Source of the DNA: an uncultured Collinsella sp.
GTDB taxonomy: Bacteria > Actinomycetota > Coriobacteriia > Coriobacteriales > Coriobacteriaceae
Assembly: GCA_900540985.1 (NCBI GenBank)
Contig: UQIC01000008.1
Location: forward strand, 1 to 64,000
Direction of reading: 5' to 3'
Length of the DNA stretch: 64,000 bases
Shown: one piece after another, positions 36,713 through 45,693 of the stretch
Position numbering within the stretch: the stretch's first letter is position 1
Layout of the letters: every line of letters begins with the position of its first letter
The notes under the pieces: model-generated
Told to the model about the DNA's origin: nothing
Seen by the model: the letters and a program-made list of their open reading frames with translations, nothing else
Databases searched by the model: none
Program-made: the position numbers and the translations under genes

Positions 36713-37957
36713 CTAGGAAATCAAAAGCTCAAAGGAATCCGTGATGCTCGTTCCCATGTTGACGGCAGAGTCCCTCGAAACGACCTCCGTATCCAGGTAG
36801 TACTTGCCATTCTTCTTTTTAGGAACACCCGTAACCGTAAGGTCGCAGTCCTCCTCCTCGACGGGAAGTGAGAACTCAAAGCCCTTGTTTTTAACAAACG
36901 TACCAGTGACGTCCGTGTAGGTGCGATAGTCGTCACCATCGGATTGGGCGACGGTTTTTTCGGCGTTGTAGGTATCGTGGGCATGCAGCGTGGCCGAGAT
37001 GTCTGCAACCGCTTCGCCGGAATCGCTGATGCTCTTAAACACAATCACAAGGTCGTTTTTGCTCGCGCCGTAGCAAGTATGGCCCCAAGAGTTGCCCGTC
37101 TCCTTAAGTGATCCGCGCCACGTGGTGTTGACAAAGCTCGTGGGCTTATCGATGTTGAGCTTCGCTGTGCTACCAGAGGTCGTAGTGGTCGACGAGGTCG
37201 CATTGCCCGTCGTGGAGGAGTCCTCGGCATCGGAGCTGGCGTCCTCGCCGTTCTTGCTTGCGGTCTTGAGCTCCGCCTTAGCATCCTTAAGGTCGGACTT
37301 TGTCTGATCGAGCTCGTCTTGCGTTTTTGTGAGTTCGTCCTTGGAAGATTCAAGCTGCTTCTTGAGCTTTTGAATCTGCTCCGTATTTTGCGGATGGGCC
37401 AGGCCATATGAGTAGCCCGCCCAGCCGGTTCCCGCGCACAAGGCGGCAACGACAATAACGCCGGCGGCGATGGCGGGCGCATACGACTTGCCCAGGCGCT
37501 TGCGTGCCAGCTTGTACTCGGCCTTGGCCGTCTTGAGGCTCTCGCGGTCCTGCTCGAGCTGCTCTTCCTCACCGAGCGGCGTAGAACCAAAATCGGCATG
37601 GCAGGCAGGCTCAGTTTCCACGTCCTCGATCGTAGTGCCAAAGTCCGACAAGGGATCGACTACACGCGTGGCGTCCGAATCGGATTCGGGCACAGCGGGC
37701 TCAAACGCGCCGGGTGCCGCCACCGGCTGCTCGTCTGCTTTCCAGGCAGCATCCGCCTTAGGCAACTCCACCGTTGCCGCCGTAGCGGCCTCGCCGTCGC
37801 GCCAAGAAAAGGCAGGGCTCTGTGACACGGTCTGGGGCGTAGTATAGGGATCTTCGGAAACGGGCGCGGTCGACGAGGGCGCGGCAAGAGGCGATCCACA
37901 CTCAGAGCAAAAACTAGCGTCATCGGGCAACAATGCACCGCAATAAGGGCATTCCAT
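36713..37957 (-). CDS. Zinc-ribbon, coiled-coil membrane protein
   Basis: The 414-residue product starts with a zinc ribbon (C3, C6, C17, C20 in MECPYCG...CSECG). An acidic Thr/Pro-rich cytosolic region follows, with DATRVVDP and DFGTTIEDVE as possible kinase targets. A membrane span at about 160-186, a coiled coil (192-236), a Ser/Thr-rich linker and a beta-rich extracellular domain (about 270-414) come next. This layout suggests a sensor of an outside signal. It is divergent from the 38138 FHA gene, with a palindrome between them. Confidence 0.75.
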   Translation of the reverse strand: MECPYCGALLPDDASFCSECGSPLAAPSSTAPVSEDPYTTPQTVSQSPAFSWRDGEAATAATVELPKADAAWKADEQPVAAPGAFEPAVPESDSDATRVVDPLSDFGTTIEDVETEPACHADFGSTPLGEEEQLEQDRESLKTAKAEYKLARKRLGKSYAPAIAAGVIVVAALCAGTGWAGYSYGLAHPQNTEQIQKLKKQLESSKDELTKTQDELDQTKSDLKDAKAELKTASKNGEDASSDAEDSSTTGNATSSTTTTSGSTAKLNIDKPTSFVNTTWRGSLKETGNSWGHTCYGASKNDLVIVFKSISDSGEAVADISATLHAHDTYNAEKTVAQSDGDDYRTYTDVTGTFVKNKGFEFSLPVEEEDCDLTVTGVPKKKNGKYYLDTEVVSRDSAVNMGTSITDSFELLIS

Positions 37958-38044
37958 AGGGCACGACCTCTCAAAATGTGTCGTTTGCAGCCATCCTGCA
38001 ACTTGGCGTATCTGCCCTATAATGTCTCAATAGTTATGCAAAGC

Positions 38045-38054
38045 GTTGCGCAAC
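38045..38054. promoter_or_regulatory. Regulon palindrome, site 7
   Basis: GTTGCGCAAC in the context GCGTTGCGCAACATT lies between the divergent genes 36713 and 38138, about 88 bp from each start. Confidence 0.65.
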
Positions 38055-38137
38055 ATTTTTCGAGTCGGTACGCTTTGAGCGTAGCCATTTCCTATCATGT
38101 TTGCAGTACGTCATTAAAGTTATCTGGGGAGGCAGCC

Positions 38138-39100
38138 ATGGCGGCGGAAACACCGTGCTCGGTCCTCTACAACGACATCCGATCGTTCGGCGGTCTCAAG
38201 CATCTCGAGATTGCGCGAATGCTCATTAACGGCAATTCGTATGCAGGCAGTACCCTGCTCGACAAATGCTCTACCAACCGCTCGTACCTCACTCGCTACA
38301 TCGTCCACCGCGAGCCCGATCAGTGTGCGCCAGGCATCTACAATGACCTTACCGTCTCCACGCTTAACCTTGCCGCCGCCATTAGTAACAAGCTCGGCGG
38401 AGGCGATCGCGCCTATCAGGAAATATCCGAGCATTACAGCGGCCCGGCGGCCCAAGGCATGATGTCGGTTCTCGCCGATTATGACCTCGACGACCGCCTC
38501 TACGCCAATGCCTTGGGGCGTATCAACAGCTCCGATGACCACGGCCCCCGCGAAAAAAGCACGCTCTTCTTGATGCTCTTTGTGGCAACGGGCGCACTTG
38601 CCGACCCCGTTCAAGGCGTGGCCACCGTCGAGCGCTTTTGCGACAGCAAGACGGGCGGGCACTTTGGCACCACCGAAACTACCGTCGGACGCGGCTTTAT
38701 GGGCAGCCTGGAGCAGCCGCGCACCGTTGCCCCCAACCTCGGTCTGCTCAGGACGCATGCCGACAACTGCGTCGACATGCAAATCCATCCCCTCACACGC
38801 GATCCGCGCGGCACCGTGATTGGTTCTTTGCCCAAAACCTCGCCCAGCATCACCGATGTGGGCGCCGACGCATCGCGCGAGCATCTTCGCATTTGGCTTG
38901 AGGGTGAGCACTGGTACGCCCAGGGCCTTGGATCGACCAACGGCACGGTGCTCGAATCGGGTGCAGGCGACGGCGATACCGTAATCGAGCCGCCCCGCGA
39001 CCAACGAGAGCCCGGCAAAGTCTATCCCCCCGTGGAAATCGCCAACAGCGACAGACTTCATTTGGGTCTCTATACAACGTTTCTCGTTATTGTGGACTAG
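38138..39100 (+). CDS. Second FHA domain protein
   Basis: The 320-residue product has a helical N-terminal region of unknown type (about 1-200) and a C-terminal FHA domain (about 215-320). The FHA loops are GTVIGSLPK, ASREHLRIWL and GSTNGTVLES. It reads phosphothreonine and has no visible enzyme domain. GGGGAGG lies 5 nt before the ATG at 38138; the longer open frame upstream crosses the palindrome and was rejected. It sits beside two kinases and probably links them to the operon. Confidence 0.85.
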   Translation: MAAETPCSVLYNDIRSFGGLKHLEIARMLINGNSYAGSTLLDKCSTNRSYLTRYIVHREPDQCAPGIYNDLTVSTLNLAAAISNKLGGGDRAYQEISEHYSGPAAQGMMSVLADYDLDDRLYANALGRINSSDDHGPREKSTLFLMLFVATGALADPVQGVATVERFCDSKTGGHFGTTETTVGRGFMGSLEQPRTVAPNLGLLRTHADNCVDMQIHPLTRDPRGTVIGSLPKTSPSITDVGADASREHLRIWLEGEHWYAQGLGSTNGTVLESGAGDGDTVIEPPRDQREPGKVYPPVEIANSDRLHLGLYTTFLVIVD

Positions 39101-39271
39101 CGCGTAGAGACGTGGGAAAACAGGTGTCACTCGTCTTATATCATTTACGTTGCACGCTGCACTATAAATAGCAATACGAGTCAGCTTATCGGCAAACACG
39201 TCTATCATGGGCTTTAATCGATAATCGCGTTCTCGGTGTGAGCACGCGGCCCCACCAAACGAAGGAACGCC

Positions 39272-41356
39272 TTGGATACCACCAACACCGCCCCTGGCGA
39301 CAAACTCATCCGTCTCGACACGTTCGACACCGCCGTAGCGGTCGACCCCAGCGCCGAGGACGACGCCAAGCGACGGTTTATGACGCTTATTCTTCAGACG
39401 GCATACCGCGACGGCGGCAATATCGGACACGTGCTTCGCGCGACCAACACAAGCGGCGAGGTCTTTGCCGTCAAGCTGCTCAAGGACAACGCCATCCTTT
39501 CCGGCCAAGCCCCCGATCGCTCCGCCGAGCAAGCGGCTGCGCACCTGGCCAACACCGCCGCCCTGTTCGAGGAGTACCGTCATCTGTGCACCGTCTCGCA
39601 CCTGCGCGGATTTCCGCGCGTCTATGGCTATGGATCGTGCGAGGACGACCCGCTCATCCTCATGGAGTGGGTCGAGGGCACCTCGCTCAAGCAGGCGCTG
39701 CCCTTGCTTCCGCACGATGCGTCGGGCGGGCTAACCACCCAGATGGTGGCCGCCGTTGGAAACGCCGTGCTTCGCGCACTCCTGATGACCCAGGGACTCG
39801 TAAATCCGGTCGTCCATCGCGACCTGTCGCCCGCCAATATCATGTTCCGTACCACCAGTCGAACGCTCGAGCAGCAGATCGTCGATTGCTCCTTTGACCC
39901 CTGCCTCATCGACATGGGCTCCGCGACCATGGCCCTCGGCGATGACACGATCACCCGGCGCGCCGACATCTGGCGCTTTGCCACGCCCGCATACGCCGCG
40001 CCCGAGATGCTCACGCAGGATATCGAAGGCATCGCGGCCCTTCGCCGCTCGCCCGCCATCGACGTCTACGCACTATCGAGCATTCTGTACCAGCTCTACA
40101 GCGGTCGTAAACCGTTCGATGTGGAGTCGACGGGTGCCGCGGCAACCGGCTCGTTCTACCTCATAAAGACCAAGACCAAGCCGGCACCGCTCGAGCCGCG
40201 ATGCAATGACGACGAGGCACTCGTCCAGATCATCATGAAGGGTCTCTCAGTCGAGCAGTGCGATCGTCCCACCGAGCAGCAGATGCTCGAGGTGCTCTCG
40301 GCATACCTCACCGATGCCGAATCCGAGGGCCGCGAAGGCGCGGGCAGTGATGCCGCAATCGACATCGACTCCGGTACACACCTTAAGGTCGACGTCGCCG
40401 GCGAGCGCGCGAGAGAGATCCTGGAGCAGGCCCGGCACGATGCCATGACCCGCCGCCGGTTTATTATCGGTGGCGTCGTTGCAGCCGTTGCGGGGCTCAG
40501 CGTCGTTGGGGCGGCGACCCATGGCTTTGGCATCCCCGACTACCTGGACGGCATCCGCGGTTCGCTTGACGACTACACCTGGGATCAGCTGCAGGAGATT
40601 TCGCTCAAGATTAAGGCCGCCAAGACCCGTAGCGAGGCACGCGAGATTGCCAAGCGCTATCACCTGCTCGATGACAACGGGCATATCCCCTATCCATGCA
40701 CTAAGCGCGTGAAGCTCACCAATGGGCTGCACGTCGGCGCGCAGCTCGTGGGCATCCGCCACGACGAGCTTCTGGACGGGACGGGCAAGGCCGGACTGAC
40801 GTTTATGTTCGATGCGGGTATTGCCGAGCGCAACGCTGCGGCTGAACCGCCGAGCGCCGGCTGGGCAGATTGCGAGCTGCGGGAATGGCTCAACGGCGAC
40901 GGCCTTAAGCTGCTGCCCAACGAGTTGCGCGCACTCATCAAATCTGTCAAAAAGATCTCGAATAACGCTGGCGCCGCCAACAGTGCATCGTGTCTGAGCG
41001 AGTTGCCCGCAACCCTTTGGCTGCCCGCCATGGTCGAGCTGTGCGGTACGCAACCGCCCGATTCGTTTGCCAAGGACTATCACTACCTGGCAGACATCTA
41101 CAACGGCGAGGGCAAGGAGTATCAGCTCTTCCGCGAGCTCAAGGTAAGTCCGTATACCACGAACGAGATGTTGGTTCGCCAGTGGAAGGGCAAGGACGCC
41201 TGTTGGTGGGAACGAACGGCGAGTCCCGACACATCGGAGAGTGGAGGCACACTCTATTTGAATCGCGTGGGCCACGACGGCGACGCCTTTACGTACGCAA
41301 CGCCTGCGGACAAGCCAAACAAACTAACCTGTGTGATCCCCGGATTCTGTATCTAG
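39272..41356 (+). CDS. Membrane Ser/Thr kinase with C-terminal DUF6273-like domain
   Basis: The 694-residue product has a kinase domain over about residues 30-345: Lys68 in FAVKLLK, MEWVEGTSLK (hinge), HRDLSPANIM (182-191), DMG (214-216), APEML and DVYALSSILYQL. RRRFIIGGVVAAVAGLS (about 395-412) is the single membrane span. It resembles a Tat signal but lies mid-protein. The outside part (about 450-694) resembles DUF6273: LTFMFDAGI, GWADCELREWLNG, LWLPAMVEL and WWERTAS. The start is TTG at 39272, preceded by GAAGGA. No regulon palindrome lies directly upstream. Confidence 0.85.
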   Translation: MDTTNTAPGDKLIRLDTFDTAVAVDPSAEDDAKRRFMTLILQTAYRDGGNIGHVLRATNTSGEVFAVKLLKDNAILSGQAPDRSAEQAAAHLANTAALFEEYRHLCTVSHLRGFPRVYGYGSCEDDPLILMEWVEGTSLKQALPLLPHDASGGLTTQMVAAVGNAVLRALLMTQGLVNPVVHRDLSPANIMFRTTSRTLEQQIVDCSFDPCLIDMGSATMALGDDTITRRADIWRFATPAYAAPEMLTQDIEGIAALRRSPAIDVYALSSILYQLYSGRKPFDVESTGAAATGSFYLIKTKTKPAPLEPRCNDDEALVQIIMKGLSVEQCDRPTEQQMLEVLSAYLTDAESEGREGAGSDAAIDIDSGTHLKVDVAGERAREILEQARHDAMTRRRFIIGGVVAAVAGLSVVGAATHGFGIPDYLDGIRGSLDDYTWDQLQEISLKIKAAKTRSEAREIAKRYHLLDDNGHIPYPCTKRVKLTNGLHVGAQLVGIRHDELLDGTGKAGLTFMFDAGIAERNAAAEPPSAGWADCELREWLNGDGLKLLPNELRALIKSVKKISNNAGAANSASCLSELPATLWLPAMVELCGTQPPDSFAKDYHYLADIYNGEGKEYQLFRELKVSPYTTNEMLVRQWKGKDACWWERTASPDTSESGGTLYLNRVGHDGDAFTYATPADKPNKLTCVIPGFCI

Positions 41357-41397
41357 GGAGCGGGCGTCTTGCCGTGACGGGGCCCTCCCCGGCAATT

Positions 41398-41775
41398 GTC
41401 TCGATCTGTAACAGTTAGAACCCAAAAACCGGTCTAGTTGTTACAGATCGAGACAAAACCCCAGCCCCGCGAGACAACATCTCAATCTGTAACAGTAAGG
41501 GGTTAAAAACCTCTCTAGATGTTACAGATTGAGACATTTGAGTTGACCGCGGACGGTCCGTCTCAATCTGTAACAGTTGGAGGTCATATTTCCTGCCAGA
41601 TGTTACAGATTGAGACATTGAGTTTCCTGCCAACTGTTTGTCTTGATCTGTAACAAATACTCGGCAAACCGGGGTCTAGATGTTACAGATCGAGACGTTA
41701 GTTTTCGGCCGAAATGTTCGTCTAAATCTGTAACAGCTATGGTTCAAAAACCGGTCCAGACATTACAGATTGAGA
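41398..41775. repeat. Array of five CTGTAACA palindromes at 80-bp period
   Basis: Five hairpins start near 41398, 41480, 41560, 41640 and 41720, each 56-57 nt. Each begins TCTCRATCTGTAACA (slightly changed in copies 4 and 5) and ends TGTTACAGATYGAGA. The 23-25 nt between hairpins vary but share a loose ATTxGG start. A sixth arm fragment (CATCTGTAATG) is at 41813. This fills most of the 570-bp space between the 39272 kinase and copA. Confidence 0.9.
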
Positions 41776-41854
41776 TGTTTGGCAGAGACGGCCACCTATT
41801 GAGCAGCCACCCTCATCTGTAATGAAAAGTCATACATTCCAACTATTACTAGAC

Positions 41855-41867
41855 ACCCCCAGGGGGT
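41855..41867. promoter_or_regulatory. CsoR-type operator at the copA promoter
   Basis: ACCCCCAGGGGGT is a perfect 13-bp palindrome of the kind bound by CsoR copper repressors. A -10-like TATAGT (41875-41880) follows directly, so repressor binding would block it. The csoR gene is the third gene of the module. Confidence 0.72.
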
Positions 41868-41927
41868 ATGGGTGTATAGTATCGGCAGGTTAACAATTCC
41901 AACACCGAACCACAGAAAGGAGAAGCC

Positions 41928-44273
41928 ATGGCTCAAGATAAGTTCGACGTGGGCGGCATGACATGCGCCGCCTGCCAGGCGCACGTGGACCGCGCCGTAA
42001 GCAAACTCGACGGCGTCCAAAGCGTCGCGGTCAACCTACTCGCCGGTTCCATGATGGTCGACTACGACCCAGCGCAGGTCTCCCCCGACGATATCTGCAC
42101 CGCCGTCGACCGCGCGGGTTACTCGGCCTCACTCGTCGATGCGAGCACCGGTGCCGCCGGCTCAAACGGCAGCACGCAAGCCAGGTCCGGCGCCGCCCAC
42201 ATGGAGTCGCCCACCAAAAAATTGGAGGCCGCCGCCTCTGCCATGCGCGCCCGCCTCATCATCTCGATCGTTTTCCTCGTCCCACTGTTCTACATAGGCA
42301 TGGGACACATGCTCGGCTGGCCGCTGCCCGGCATTTTCACCGACCATACCCACAGCATGACGCTCGCCCTCACCGAGCTCGTCCTGCTCATCCCCATCGT
42401 CTATGTCAACGACGCGTACTTTATAAACGGGTTTAAATCGCTCGCGCATGGCGCGCCCACCATGGACGCCCTTATTGCCGTGGGCGCCACCGCCTCCATC
42501 GCCTGGTCGCTCTACGCCATGTTCATCATGGCCGACCAGCTGGCCACAGGTCAGGTGCACGAGGCAATGATGACGGGCATGGACAATCTGTATTTTGAGA
42601 GCGCCGGCACGATCCTGTCTCTGGTCACCGTGGGCAAATACCTTGAGACGCGCAGCAAGTCCAAAACTGGCGGCGCCATCGAGGCGCTCATCGACCTGGC
42701 ACCCAAGACCGCGACCGTCGTGGCAGAGGACGGCAGCGAGACCACCGTCGACGTCGACAGCATCCTTCCCGGCCAGGTCCTGCGCGTGCGTCCCGGCGAG
42801 TCCATCCCCGTCGATGGCGTGGTGCTCGAGGGCAGCTCGGCCGTGGACGAGAGTGCGCTCACCGGCGAGTCCATCCCCGTGGAAAAGACCGCCGGCGACA
42901 CCGTCAACGCCGCCACCGTCAACCGCACTGGCTCGTTTACCTTCCGCGCTACGCGTGTGGGCGCCGACACGTCGCTTGCCAAGATTATCCAGCTCGTCGA
43001 GGATGCCAACGCCACCAAGGCGCCCATCGCCCGCATGGCCGACAAGGTCGCCGGTGTGTTTGTTCCCGTGGTATTCGTGATCTCGGCCATGACCTTCGTG
43101 GCGTGGATGGCACTGACCGGTAGCGTGAATGAAGCGCTCACCTCCGCCGTCGCTGTGCTGGTAATCAGCTGTCCGTGCGCACTGGGTCTGGCCACGCCCG
43201 TCGCCATTATGGTCGGCACCGGCAAGGGCGCCGAGATGGGCATTCTGTTTAAGAGTGCCGAGGCGCTGGAGAACCTGCGCAGCGTGGGCACCGTGGTGCT
43301 CGATAAGACGGGTACGGTCACCCGCGGCAAGCCTGCCGTGACCGATATCGTGGTAGCCGCGCGCGCCGACGGCTCGCCCGCCATGAGCGAAAAGGCGCTG
43401 CTCAAGCTGGCCGCGGCGCTGGAGCGATCAAGCGAGCACCCGCTGGCCGAGGCGATTATGGCCGAGTGCGAGGCGCGCGGAATTGTCGCGCGCATGGTCG
43501 AGGACTTTGCCGCCGTGCCCGGTCGTGGCGTTACGGCGCGCGAGGGGCAGAATGTCATCGCCGCCGGCAACGTGCGCCTGATGGACGAGCTGGGCGTTAC
43601 CGTGCCCGCGGGCCTTGCCGAACAGCTCGCCGCCGAAGGCAAGACACCGCTGTTCTTTGCCAAGAACAGCGAGCTTGTCGGTACCATCGCCGTGGCTGAC
43701 GAGGTCAAAGAGACGAGCGCCGAGGCCATCGCCGCGCTGCGTTCGCTCGGCGTCGACGTGCGCATGCTCACCGGCGATAACCGTGTGACGGCCGAAGCAA
43801 TCGCCCGCCGCGTGGGACTGAACAGCAAGCAGGTCATCGCCGACGTCCTCCCCGCCGACAAGGAGCGCCACGTCCGCGAGCTGCAGGATGCGGGCGGCAA
43901 GGTCGCCATGGTGGGCGACGGCATCAACGACTCCCCCGCCCTGGCGCGCGCCGACGTGGGCCTTGCTATCGGCACCGGCGCCGACATCGCCAAAGAAGGG
44001 GCAGATGTGGTACTCATGCGCAGCGACCTCATGGACGTCGCCCGTGCCATCGAGCTTTCGCGCGCCACGATTCGCAACATCAAGCAGGACTTGTTCTGGG
44101 CGCTGTTCTACAACGGCATCGGCATTCCGCTGGCGGCGGGCGTGTTCTTCCCCCTCACCGGTTGGCAACTCTCGCCGATGTTTGGCGCCGCGGCCATGAG
44201 CCTGTCGAGCGTGTGTGTCGTAAGCAACGCGCTGCGCCTGCGAACCTTTAAGCCATCAGTTGCGGTGAAATAA
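41928..44273 (+). CDS. copA: Copper-exporting P-type ATPase CopA
   Basis: The 781-residue product exports Cu(I) across the membrane using ATP. It has one N-terminal metal-binding domain (GMTCAAC, Cys13 and Cys16) and eight membrane segments. The metal-transport motif CPC lies in SCPCALGLATP near residue 415, the phosphorylated Asp in DKTGTVT near 459, SSEHPLAEA, and GDGINDSPALA. AAAGGAG precedes the ATG. The last codons and stop are supplied by the hairpin repeat at 44260. copZ-like and csoR genes follow. Confidence 0.95.
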   Translation: MAQDKFDVGGMTCAACQAHVDRAVSKLDGVQSVAVNLLAGSMMVDYDPAQVSPDDICTAVDRAGYSASLVDASTGAAGSNGSTQARSGAAHMESPTKKLEAAASAMRARLIISIVFLVPLFYIGMGHMLGWPLPGIFTDHTHSMTLALTELVLLIPIVYVNDAYFINGFKSLAHGAPTMDALIAVGATASIAWSLYAMFIMADQLATGQVHEAMMTGMDNLYFESAGTILSLVTVGKYLETRSKSKTGGAIEALIDLAPKTATVVAEDGSETTVDVDSILPGQVLRVRPGESIPVDGVVLEGSSAVDESALTGESIPVEKTAGDTVNAATVNRTGSFTFRATRVGADTSLAKIIQLVEDANATKAPIARMADKVAGVFVPVVFVISAMTFVAWMALTGSVNEALTSAVAVLVISCPCALGLATPVAIMVGTGKGAEMGILFKSAEALENLRSVGTVVLDKTGTVTRGKPAVTDIVVAARADGSPAMSEKALLKLAAALERSSEHPLAEAIMAECEARGIVARMVEDFAAVPGRGVTAREGQNVIAAGNVRLMDELGVTVPAGLAEQLAAEGKTPLFFAKNSELVGTIAVADEVKETSAEAIAALRSLGVDVRMLTGDNRVTAEAIARRVGLNSKQVIADVLPADKERHVRELQDAGGKVAMVGDGINDSPALARADVGLAIGTGADIAKEGADVVLMRSDLMDVARAIELSRATIRNIKQDLFWALFYNGIGIPLAAGVFFPLTGWQLSPMFGAAAMSLSSVCVVSNALRLRTFKPSVAVK

Positions 44274-44324
44274 GGCGTAACATGCTTAGCTAAACCGCTA
44301 TTTAGTCCGTATTCCACCGCAACT
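44260..44324. repeat. Hairpin, TTGCGGTGAAATA family, copy 2, supplying the copA stop
   Basis: GTTGCGGTGAAATAA encodes VAVK and the TAA of copA. The right arm TATTCCACCGCAAC ends near 44324. Confidence 0.8.
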
Positions 44325-44352
44325 TTAGGTACTCAACGAAAAGGAGATAATC

Positions 44353-44574
44353 ATGAACTACATCGTTAAAACGTCTGGCCTTATGTGCGGCCACTGCGAC
44401 GCCACCGTCGAGACGGCGCTGCTCAACGTAGCCGGCGTGACCGACGCCGACGCCGATCACGAGACCCAGACCGTCCAGGTGGAGTGTGCCGACACCGTGA
44501 CCGCCGAGCAGCTCGCCGCCGCTGTCGAGGCCGCGGGCGAGAAGTTCCATGCCCTATCCGTGACCGCCGCATAG
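44353..44574 (+). CDS. copZ: CopZ-like heavy-metal-associated protein
   Basis: This 73-residue cytosolic metallochaperone passes Cu(I) to CopA. LMCGHCDATVETALL holds the MxCxxC motif, and the ferredoxin-like fold covers the whole protein. AAAAGGAG precedes the ATG. Confidence 0.85.
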   Translation: MNYIVKTSGLMCGHCDATVETALLNVAGVTDADADHETQTVQVECADTVTAEQLAAAVEAAGEKFHALSVTAA

Positions 44575-44600
44575 CAGACGCTGCCTACTCAATCCTCAGA

Positions 44601-44666
44601 AGTTGCGGTGAAATACGGACTGTTGTGCCGCCCTAGGCCTTTAAACGGTCCGTATTTCACCGCAAC
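44601..44666. repeat. Hairpin, TTGCGGTGAAATA family, copy 3
   Basis: AGTTGCGGTGAAATACGGAC and its reverse complement flank about 25 nt, between the copZ-like and csoR genes. Confidence 0.8.
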
Positions 44667-44709
44667 TGACAGGGATATCCGAAAGATCGACCAGAAACGA
44701 GGACCCGTC

Positions 44710-44982
44710 ATGATGGCAGACCACAAATCGGTGACCCGCATGCTCAAGACGGCGCGCGGCCAGATCGACGGCATCTTGCGGATGGTCGATGAGGACCGTT
44801 ATTGCGTCGATATTTCCACGCAGCTCATGGCCACGCAGGCACTCCTCGCGCGCATTAACGCCGACGTGCTCAAGGCGCATATCGAGGGCTGCGTGACTTC
44901 GGCAATCGAATCGGGCGACGAAGACCTCAAGGCCGCCAAGCTCGCCGAGATCGAACGCGTTGTCGACAAGCTCTCCAAGTAA
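44710..44982 (+). CDS. csoR: CsoR family copper-sensing repressor
   Basis: The 90-residue four-helix repressor releases DNA when Cu(I) binds. The metal ligands C32, H57 and C61 match the Cys-His-Cys pattern of CsoR (YCVDI; HIEGC). The ATG at 44710 follows GAGG; upstream codons belong to a repeat. It is likely to bind the palindrome at 41855 and control its own operon. Confidence 0.9.
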   Translation: MMADHKSVTRMLKTARGQIDGILRMVDEDRYCVDISTQLMATQALLARINADVLKAHIEGCVTSAIESGDEDLKAAKLAEIERVVDKLSK

Positions 44983-44993
44983 TTGGGGCATTG

Positions 44994-45077
44994 GGGACAG
45001 ACTTCTTTACACCGTCTTGGTGTTCCGGGGACAGGTATGTTTGCACCGCATTGGTGTAGATTAACCTGTCCCCCTTG
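44994..45077. repeat. GGGGACAG-type inverted repeat
   Basis: GGGGACAGACTTCTTTACACC and GGGGACAGGTATGTTTGCACC are direct copies, and ACCTGTCCCC closes an inverted copy near 45075. It lies between csoR and the zinc-ribbon gene. Confidence 0.5.
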
Positions 45078-45128
45078 CTCTAAATCGGGTATAAAGGCGT
45101 GCAGCATATCGAACGAAAGGCAATTTGC

Positions 45129-45602
45129 ATGAATGACTTTATGAAGGGTCGCAATGGCGCCGATGAACTCACCATCGTAATGGGTTTTGCCGGCATCGTC
45201 ATCGCGATGATCGGATCGATAGCCCGCATCCAGTGGCTCAGCTGGATTGCCATCGCCGTAATCGTGATTGGCGTGCTGCGCGGCCTGTCCAAAAATATCG
45301 ACGCACGTCGCAAGGAGAACGAGGCCTTTGTCGCCGCGACTGCAAACGTACCCGGCTTGGGCAAGTTTGTAGCTAGCTTGGGCGGCGGAGCTGCAGCGGC
45401 CAGCACCTCACGCGCAGCCGGCACCAGTAAGGAAGACTTTGAGCGTGCCAAGCGCACGGCCAAGAAGATGTGGAAGGGGCGCAAGACCACGGCATACCTC
45501 AAGTGCCCCAACTGCGGCCAGATGCTCTCCGTCCCCAAGGGCAAGGGCAAGATCCGCGTCACCTGCCCCAAGTGCCACGCCAAGATGGAGACGCGCTCCT
45601 AG
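45129..45602 (+). CDS. Small membrane zinc-ribbon protein
   Basis: I do not recognise this 157-residue protein. Two membrane segments (about 15-32 and 36-51) precede a polar linker and a C-terminal zinc ribbon, LKCPNCGQ...VTCPKCHAK. It is probably inserted with both ends in the cytosol. AAAGG lies before the ATG at 45129. Confidence 0.75.
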   Translation: MNDFMKGRNGADELTIVMGFAGIVIAMIGSIARIQWLSWIAIAVIVIGVLRGLSKNIDARRKENEAFVAATANVPGLGKFVASLGGGAAAASTSRAAGTSKEDFERAKRTAKKMWKGRKTTAYLKCPNCGQMLSVPKGKGKIRVTCPKCHAKMETRS

Positions 45603-45623
45603 CCGCCATACCATGGGACAAAT

Positions 45624-45660
45624 AAAAGCCGAGGCCTCGCACTGAGACCTCGGCTTTTTT
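45624..45660. terminator. Bidirectional terminator
   Basis: AAAAGCCGAGGCCTC pairs with GAGACCTCGGCTTTTTT between the convergent genes at 45129 and 45694. Confidence 0.85.
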
Positions 45661-45693
45661 GATTATGACAAAGGGATTGCCCCTTTGTCACAC

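Noticed and set aside
41398..41775. A CRISPR array
   Set aside because: The repeated units are long palindromes with different loops, the spacers are not unique 30-mers but share a loose pattern, and no cas gene is present.
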